A DNA stretch of 64,000 nucleotides from Phycisphaerales bacterium. GTDB lineage: Bacteria > Planctomycetota > Phycisphaerae > Phycisphaerales > SM1A02. The notes below the pieces were generated by a model. That model saw only the letters and a program-made list of their open reading frames with translations, searched no databases and was not told the DNA's origin. Location: assembly GCA_009691705.1 (NCBI GenBank), contig SIAR01000004.1:1-64000 (forward strand), written 5' to 3'. The translations under genes and the position numbers were made by a program. Of this stretch, positions 60,147-64,000 are shown in pieces; position 1 is the first letter of the stretch; each line of letters opens with the position of its first letter.

Positions 60147-61324
60147 CGCGTCCCTCCGCTCACCGTCGCGCGCGTTTGCACAAGTGTCTCTTTGATCGCG
60201 GCAATCACGCTGAATGCATCGTCATCGGACATATCTGGGAAGCACGGGATGGTGCAGATTCGCTGCGAATTCCACTCGGTATTGGGCAGTCGACCCATCC
60301 ACTCGGAGCGATTATCGCGGTACCAACGCTGGGTGTGGGCCGCAAGAAAGTGGATGCCCGTACCGACGTTGCGGCGCTTGAGGCCATCCATGAATGCACT
60401 GCGATCGAGACCGCAAACGCGCTCGTCAACGCGCACAACAAAGAGGTGCCGCGCGTGGCGATGCGGCCACGTTGGATCATCGAGCGGAACGATTCCGGCG
60501 ATCGATGCGAGTTGTTCGCGGTAGAAGCGCGCGATCGCGGCGCGCCGCTCGATGAACGCGTCAAGTCGCGGGAGTTGTCGCACTGCGAGCACCGCATTCA
60601 TGTCGGGCATGTTCTGTTTGAACCCAGGCTCTTGCACTTCGGCTTGTGGCGAGCGACCCTGTTGACCGCGGTCGTGCGCGTCGACGGCGAGTCCGTGAAA
60701 GCGAAGTCGTCGAACGCGATCTGCAAGTGCGGAGTCGTTGGTCGTCAGCACGCCGCCCTCACCAGAGGTGACATTCTTGATTGGATGCAGTGAGAAAATT
60801 GCAGCGTCGCTGCCGCCGATCTCGCGGCCCTTGTACTGGGTGCCAATGGCATGCGCGGCATCCTCGAGAAGGGTCACGCCTCGGCGTTGACAGACTGCGC
60901 GAATCGCATCGAGATCGACTGGCGCTCCCGCGTAATGCACGGGAATGACTACTTTCGTGCGCGGAGTAATCGCTGCCTCGATCGCAGCGGCGCTTACGAG
61001 CAGTGTGTCACGATCGACATCAACAAAGACGTTGCGCCCACCGAGCAGTTCGACGATGTTGGGCGTCGACACCCAGGTCATCGATGGACCAACCACTTCG
61101 TCTCCGGCACCAACGCCCATCGCAAGCAGAGTGAGATGCATCAAGGCAGTTCCCGAACTCGCTGCGATCGCCTCGCGCGCACCAGTGCGTGCCGCGATCA
61201 TCTGCTCGAGTTCACTCACCTTGGGGCCAGTCGTGATCCATCCACTGCGAAGCACATCAGCGACTGCGGCAATGTCTTCTTCTGTGATGGATGGCCTGCA
61301 AAACGGCAGGAATGATGGACGCAT
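60143..61324 (-). CDS. arnB: UDP-Ara4O aminotransferase
   Basis: About 393 residues, a DegT/DnrJ/EryC1-family PLP enzyme. The PLP Lys is in IFSLHPIKNVTSGEGGVL; TGAREAIAASSGTALMHL and VIPVHYAGAPVDLDAI follow the ArnB pattern, and RHARHLFVVRVDE is near the end. It uses glutamate to convert UDP-4-keto-arabinose to UDP-4-amino-4-deoxy-L-arabinose. First gene of the operon. The ATG at 61324 (MRPSFLPFCRPSI) is the family start; the track start at 61366 is less likely. A repeat block lies upstream. Confidence 0.92.
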   Translation of the reverse strand: MRPSFLPFCRPSITEEDIAAVADVLRSGWITTGPKVSELEQMIAARTGAREAIAASSGTALMHLTLLAMGVGAGDEVVGPSMTWVSTPNIVELLGGRNVFVDVDRDTLLVSAAAIEAAITPRTKVVIPVHYAGAPVDLDAIRAVCQRRGVTLLEDAAHAIGTQYKGREIGGSDAAIFSLHPIKNVTSGEGGVLTTNDSALADRVRRLRFHGLAVDAHDRGQQGRSPQAEVQEPGFKQNMPDMNAVLAVRQLPRLDAFIERRAAIARFYREQLASIAGIVPLDDPTWPHRHARHLFVVRVDERVCGLDRSAFMDGLKRRNVGTGIHFLAAHTQRWYRDNRSEWMGRLPNTEWNSQRICTIPCFPDMSDDDAFSVIAAIKETLVQTRATVSGGTR

Positions 61325-61375
61325 CACTGCACTATAGACGCAAAGCACGCACTTCCAACGCTTCACTCACTCGGT

Positions 61376-61641
61376 GGCGCGCCGATGATGAGAACGCGGG
61401 ATTTGATGACGAAGCGGCGACGGGGCGCAGCGAGTGCGGGCGAGCGCGATGGCGGCGCACGCACAGCAGTGCGATGCGACGACTGAGCGCGAGAACGCGC
61501 GCGAGAACGCGCGCGAGAACGCGGGATTTGATGACGAAGCGGCGCAGCCGCTGAGGCACCAAAGCACGCGCGGGCGAGTCGAGGTGCGACGGGGCGCACG
61601 AGCGCAGCGAAGTTCGCCACGGCGCGCCGATGATGAGAACG
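61376..61641. repeat. Block of short GC-rich direct repeats
   Basis: Three sets are seen. GGCGCGCCGATGATGAGAAC plus G at 61376 and 61621; GAGAACGCGGGATTTGATGA plus CGAAGCGGCG (30 bp) at 61390 and 61515; and GCGCGAGAACGC three times in tandem from 61487 to 61522. The DNA is high in GC and codes for nothing convincing. A core at 61531-61560 resembles the repeat at the start of the window. It lies in the 450-bp gap between arnB and tRNA-Pro and may separate these transcripts. Confidence 0.88.
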
Positions 61642-61731
61642 CCATTCTCTCAATCATGCTCGCCCCGCCCTCTCAAACCCACTGCAATCGCCGCAGCATG
61701 ATTGGAGAGAATGCAGACCGACACAAACGAG

Positions 61732-61765
61732 AAAACGGAAGGCGCTGGGGCCTTCCGTTTTTCGA
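61732..61765 (-). terminator. Terminator after tRNA-Pro (symmetrical)
   Basis: AAAACGGAAGG and CCTTCCGTTTT form an 11-bp stem around a short loop, with A and T tracts on both sides. It lies 9-10 bp from the 3' end of the minus-strand tRNA-Pro, so it most likely ends that transcript. It could work in either direction. Confidence 0.85.
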
Positions 61766-61773
61766 GTGAAGAG

Positions 61774-61847
61774 TCGGGCTGGCGGGATTTGAACCCACGA
61801 CCTTTTGACCCCCAGTCAAACGCGCTACCAAGCTGCGCTACAACCCG
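61774..61847 (-). tRNA. tRNA-Pro (anticodon GGG)
   Basis: On the minus strand the acceptor arms CGGGTTG and CAGCCCG pair. The D arm is AGCGCAGCTTGGTAGCGC, the anticodon loop CTGGGGG gives GGG (proline), and the T arm has GGGTTCAAATCCC. The discriminator is A and CCA is not encoded. 74 nt. Confidence 0.95.
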
Positions 61848-61957
61848 AGACGATTTGCGAGTCTAACGCCGCACCACAGACCATGCGTCTACGGGCAGAT
61901 CTCTACGGCGAACGGGCTTGTTTTGCCCGTAACGAGGCGATTCCGCACAACCTGGAA

Positions 61958-62044
61958 CGGACAGGGAGAGATTCGAACTCTCGATACGGTTACCCGTATA
62001 CAGCATTTCCAATGCTGCTCCTTCGACCACTCGGACACCTGTCC
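61958..62044 (-). tRNA. tRNA-Ser (anticodon GGA)
   Basis: On the minus strand the arms GGACAGG and CCTGTCC pair. The anticodon stem CAGCA/TGCTG holds the loop TTGGAAA, anticodon GGA (serine). A long variable arm (TATACGGGTAACCGTATC) is typical for tRNA-Ser. The T arm is GAGAGTTCGAATCTCTC. Discriminator G, no encoded CCA. 87 nt. It is 110 bp from tRNA-Pro on the same strand. Confidence 0.95.
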
Positions 62045-62065
62045 AGGGGGGGCTAGTCTAGCGAG

Positions 62066-62809
62066 ATGCAATCGAGCGACAATGCGGCGACACCACTTGA
62101 GGGAATCATCCTTGTGGACAAGCCCGAGGGTCCAACAAGTATGCGGGTGATCGAACGCATTCGTCGCGCTGCCGGTGGCGTGCGTTGCGGTCACGCTGGC
62201 ACACTCGATCCACTCGCAACGGGACTACTCGTCGTTGCGCTTGGGCGCTTCACGAAAGAAATCGATCGCCTCATGGGCGGCGACAAGAAGTACGAAACCG
62301 TTATCGATCTCTCGGCCTTCACTGCGACCGATGACCGCGAAGGCGAACGCATCGAAGTCGACAGCGCTGCGCCTCCCACCGCATCCCAGATCGAGCAAGC
62401 CCTCCAGTCATTTCGCGGATCGATCCTGCAAACCCCCCCTGCATTCAGCGCTGTCAAAATTGGTGGACGGCGCTCCTACGACATCGCGCGCCGGGCGATG
62501 AAGGCGGCGCCATCCGCTGAACCCAGTGACGAACAGCCACAATTCACCCGATCAGCTCCCCGCCCCGCACACGTGCATGACCTCACATTGCGCGCATTCG
62601 AATGGCCACTCGTGACCATCGACCTTCACTGCGCCAAGGGTTTTTATGTGCGCAGTCTTGCCCGCGATCTTGGAACGGCACTTGGCACGGGCGGCTATTG
62701 CCGCTCGATTCGCCGCACCTGGAGCGCCCCTTTCTCGATCGAACACGCCCGCCCCTTCGACTTACTTCCCGCTGCAATCACTGCGAGCGACTTGATTCGC
62801 ATCCCCTGA
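62066..62809 (+). CDS. truB: tRNA pseudouridine-55 synthase
   Basis: A 247-residue pseudouridine synthase. GIILVDKPEGPTSMRVI is the start; the catalytic Asp is in CGHAGTLDPLATGLLVVALG; KYETVIDLSAFTATDDREGE, PPAFSAVKIGGRRSYDIAR and GFYVRSLARDLG follow, all TruB marks. It turns U55 of the T loop to pseudouridine. It has no C-terminal PUA domain, so it is shorter than E. coli TruB (314). It converges with lspA and overlaps it by 48 bp. Confidence 0.95.
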   Translation: MQSSDNAATPLEGIILVDKPEGPTSMRVIERIRRAAGGVRCGHAGTLDPLATGLLVVALGRFTKEIDRLMGGDKKYETVIDLSAFTATDDREGERIEVDSAAPPTASQIEQALQSFRGSILQTPPAFSAVKIGGRRSYDIARRAMKAAPSAEPSDEQPQFTRSAPRPAHVHDLTLRAFEWPLVTIDLHCAKGFYVRSLARDLGTALGTGGYCRSIRRTWSAPFSIEHARPFDLLPAAITASDLIRIP

Positions 62810-63427
62810 GAGTTGCACCGTCGCAATTCGCCGCTGATCTTCTCGGCGTGCGTACAAAATCAAGGTCGCCATCCCAATCAAGAGAAACATGTCGGCGCCG
62901 TTGAAGACCCACGGAAAGATCTCACTACTTCCACCTGGCCAGGCGAACTCGAAGGGCAGATGTCTGCGCGGCAGCATGTATAAAAAATCACGCACAGCGC
63001 CGTAGACAATGCGGTCATAGAGATTCCCCATTCCCCCCGCGAGAATCAACCCAATTGCGACGTGCGCCCACACTGCTCCAGCGCGCGTCCACCAGCCGAA
63101 AATAAAGACCCCCGCAGCAACAGCAATTGCGGTGAATCCGATGAAGAGCCCGCGCGCATTCTGGCCGATTCCAAAGACCGCGCCGTGATTCACAACAAGA
63201 TGAAAGTCGAGAATGTCTGGCGAGATCGCCCGAACTCCCTCGTGCCACGGCAGTCGGTAGGACGGCTCTGAGACCACTTCACGCGGCGAGAGAATCACTG
63301 CCTCGCCAGCGACGTGCGCAAACGCTTCAGATTTCGTCCATAGGTCAACACCGAGCGCGGCGATCCACACCACCGCCAATGTGATCCAAGCGCGAGGCGA
63401 GCGCCACGCAGCACCCGGTTGTTTCAC
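62762..63427 (-). CDS. lspA: Signal peptidase II-like lipoprotein peptidase
   Basis: A 221-residue membrane peptidase with four spans. It has VVNHGAVFGIGQN (the N-x-G-x-x-F region), AGGMGNLYDRIVYGAVRDFL with the first catalytic Asp and PWVFNGADMFLLIGM with the second Asp; the usual text there is FN-x-AD. It cuts signal peptides from prolipoproteins, of which this window has many. A loop of about 35 residues after the first span (REVVSEPSYRLPWHEG) makes it longer than E. coli LspA (164). It overlaps the next gene by 4 bp. Confidence 0.92.
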   Translation of the reverse strand: MKQPGAAWRSPRAWITLAVVWIAALGVDLWTKSEAFAHVAGEAVILSPREVVSEPSYRLPWHEGVRAISPDILDFHLVVNHGAVFGIGQNARGLFIGFTAIAVAAGVFIFGWWTRAGAVWAHVAIGLILAGGMGNLYDRIVYGAVRDFLYMLPRRHLPFEFAWPGGSSEIFPWVFNGADMFLLIGMATLILYARREDQRRIATVQLSGDANQVARSDCSGK

Positions 63428-64000
63428 ACCCGACCTCTGCTGCGCTCCTCAACACGTTCAGCTTCAATCGAGTATCGCGCCCATGGCTTGGCATCGAGTC
63501 GACCCTTTGGGATCGGCTTTCCCGTGCGCATACACAATCCAAATGTGCGATCTTTGAGTCGGCCCAGAGCATCATCAACTTCGCGAACGAGCTCGCGATC
63601 TTGTTGTGCAAACTCGAGGGCGAAACTCTGCTCGAAAGTGTCGGTGCCGATGTCTGCCATATGCAACGGCATCGTCGATAGATTGCCATCATTACTTTTG
63701 AGGGCTTCCTTTTCGGTGATTTCGACCCGGCCAACCAAATCAGATCGCGCCTTCAGTAATATCTCGTGATAGCGATCAAGTTCCCGGGAAGACAATTTCG
63801 TCGACCCATGTTTGATGATTCTGACATCGCTCTCGATCGCAAGCGCTGCCGCCTTCTCCGCGTTCGTTGCAGACTTCTTCTTTGCAACTTTGATGCCCTT
63901 GGTCGACATCACCCGAACGCGGCGGCCATTGATGAGCACAAATCCTGTTGCGCTCTTCTGTGCAGCAACCGCCTGCACCGCTGCTGCGGAGACAGAAATC
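63424..64000 (-). CDS. TraR/DksA-like protein, partial at the window edge
   Basis: At least 184 residues; the frame stays open to base 64000, so the true start is probably outside. The GTG at 63978 is only the first start in the window; a Met at 63909 is another choice. The core has a coiled coil (SSRELDRYHEILLKARSDLVGRVEITEKEAL) and the DksA-type end DDALGRLKDRTFGLCMRTGKPIPKGRLDAKPWARYSIE. Of the four zinc Cys of DksA only one is present. DksA-like factors bind RNA polymerase through the secondary channel. It overlaps lspA by 4 bp, as if an operon. Confidence 0.85.
   Translation of the reverse strand, partial: ISVSAAAVQAVAAQKSATGFVLINGRRVRVMSTKGIKVAKKKSATNAEKAAALAIESDVRIIKHGSTKLSSRELDRYHEILLKARSDLVGRVEITEKEALKSNDGNLSTMPLHMADIGTDTFEQSFALEFAQQDRELVREVDDALGRLKDRTFGLCMRTGKPIPKGRLDAKPWARYSIEAERVEERSRGRV

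Noticed and set aside
61376-61641. CRISPR or attachment site
   Set aside because: Repeat units have different lengths and overlap; no integrase or cas gene is near and the tRNA end is not duplicated.

Overview
The window reads as a chromosomal stretch of a planctomycete, most likely of the class Phycisphaerae. This rests on family knowledge and not on a search. The supporting marks are two secreted proteins ending in a PAPGAVALLGLAGL-type sorting tail with a basic end, two secreted proteins with C-terminal dockerin-like calcium repeats, a cytochrome c/PHM-like/sulfatase-modifying-factor fusion, DUF1573, and ECF sigma factors followed by large one-pass membrane partners. Genes for a Gram-negative envelope are also present (KdsC, LpoB, an RND pump, Arn enzymes).

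Layout. 1-443: a 173-bp tandem repeat and tRNA-Asn. 582-4686: ribosomal protein L31, release factor 1, a DUF1573 pair, an orphan terminator that implies an unidentified small RNA, a GNAT acetyltransferase and a secreted short-repeat protein. 4787-10231: TPR/OGT-like glycosyltransferase, lipoprotein carbonic anhydrase, DUF3817, AmpG-like permease and a DinB-like protein. 10262-22365: a 12-kb operon on the + strand coding for both parts of an ATP-citrate-lyase-like enzyme, an HD-domain protein, a fused aconitase-family hydratase, an isocitrate-dehydrogenase-like enzyme, a PrpD/MmgE protein and a three-subunit succinate dehydrogenase/fumarate reductase. 22483-24393: agmatine deiminase and N-carbamoylputrescine amidase. 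24561-30337: a tripartite RND efflux system. 30334-33915: KdsC, pyroglutamyl peptidase, the first ECF/partner pair and a GT2 enzyme. 33963-39095: secreted and lipoprotein genes. 39114-43836: a CsgG/COG3014/YcfL/LpoB lipoprotein operon. 43946-47924: PEP-CTERM-like protein, DUF4126, PEBP and two methyltransferases. 48144-51131: a DevBCA-type exporter. 51252-53746: the second ECF/partner pair and another PEP-CTERM-like protein. 53906-61324: an arnBCADT operon ending in a sulfotransferase-like gene. 61376-64000: a second repeat block, tRNA-Pro, tRNA-Ser, truB, lspA and a TraR/DksA-like gene that runs off the edge.

The most striking part is the citrate-to-fumarate operon. It carries enzymes for both arms around citrate, isocitrate and succinate, with a citrate-cleaving enzyme in place of a plain citrate synthase. 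It could be part of a reductive or reversible TCA cycle, or of a methylcitrate or homocitrate route; the sequence alone does not decide. The arn operon keeps the gene order known from enterobacterial lipid A modification, which is unexpected in this phylum. The 1-312 and 61376-61641 repeat blocks share a core motif and both lie just 3' of minus-strand tRNA genes.

Most long antisense ORFs in the track are shadows of these genes. No CRISPR array, prophage or transposase was seen.
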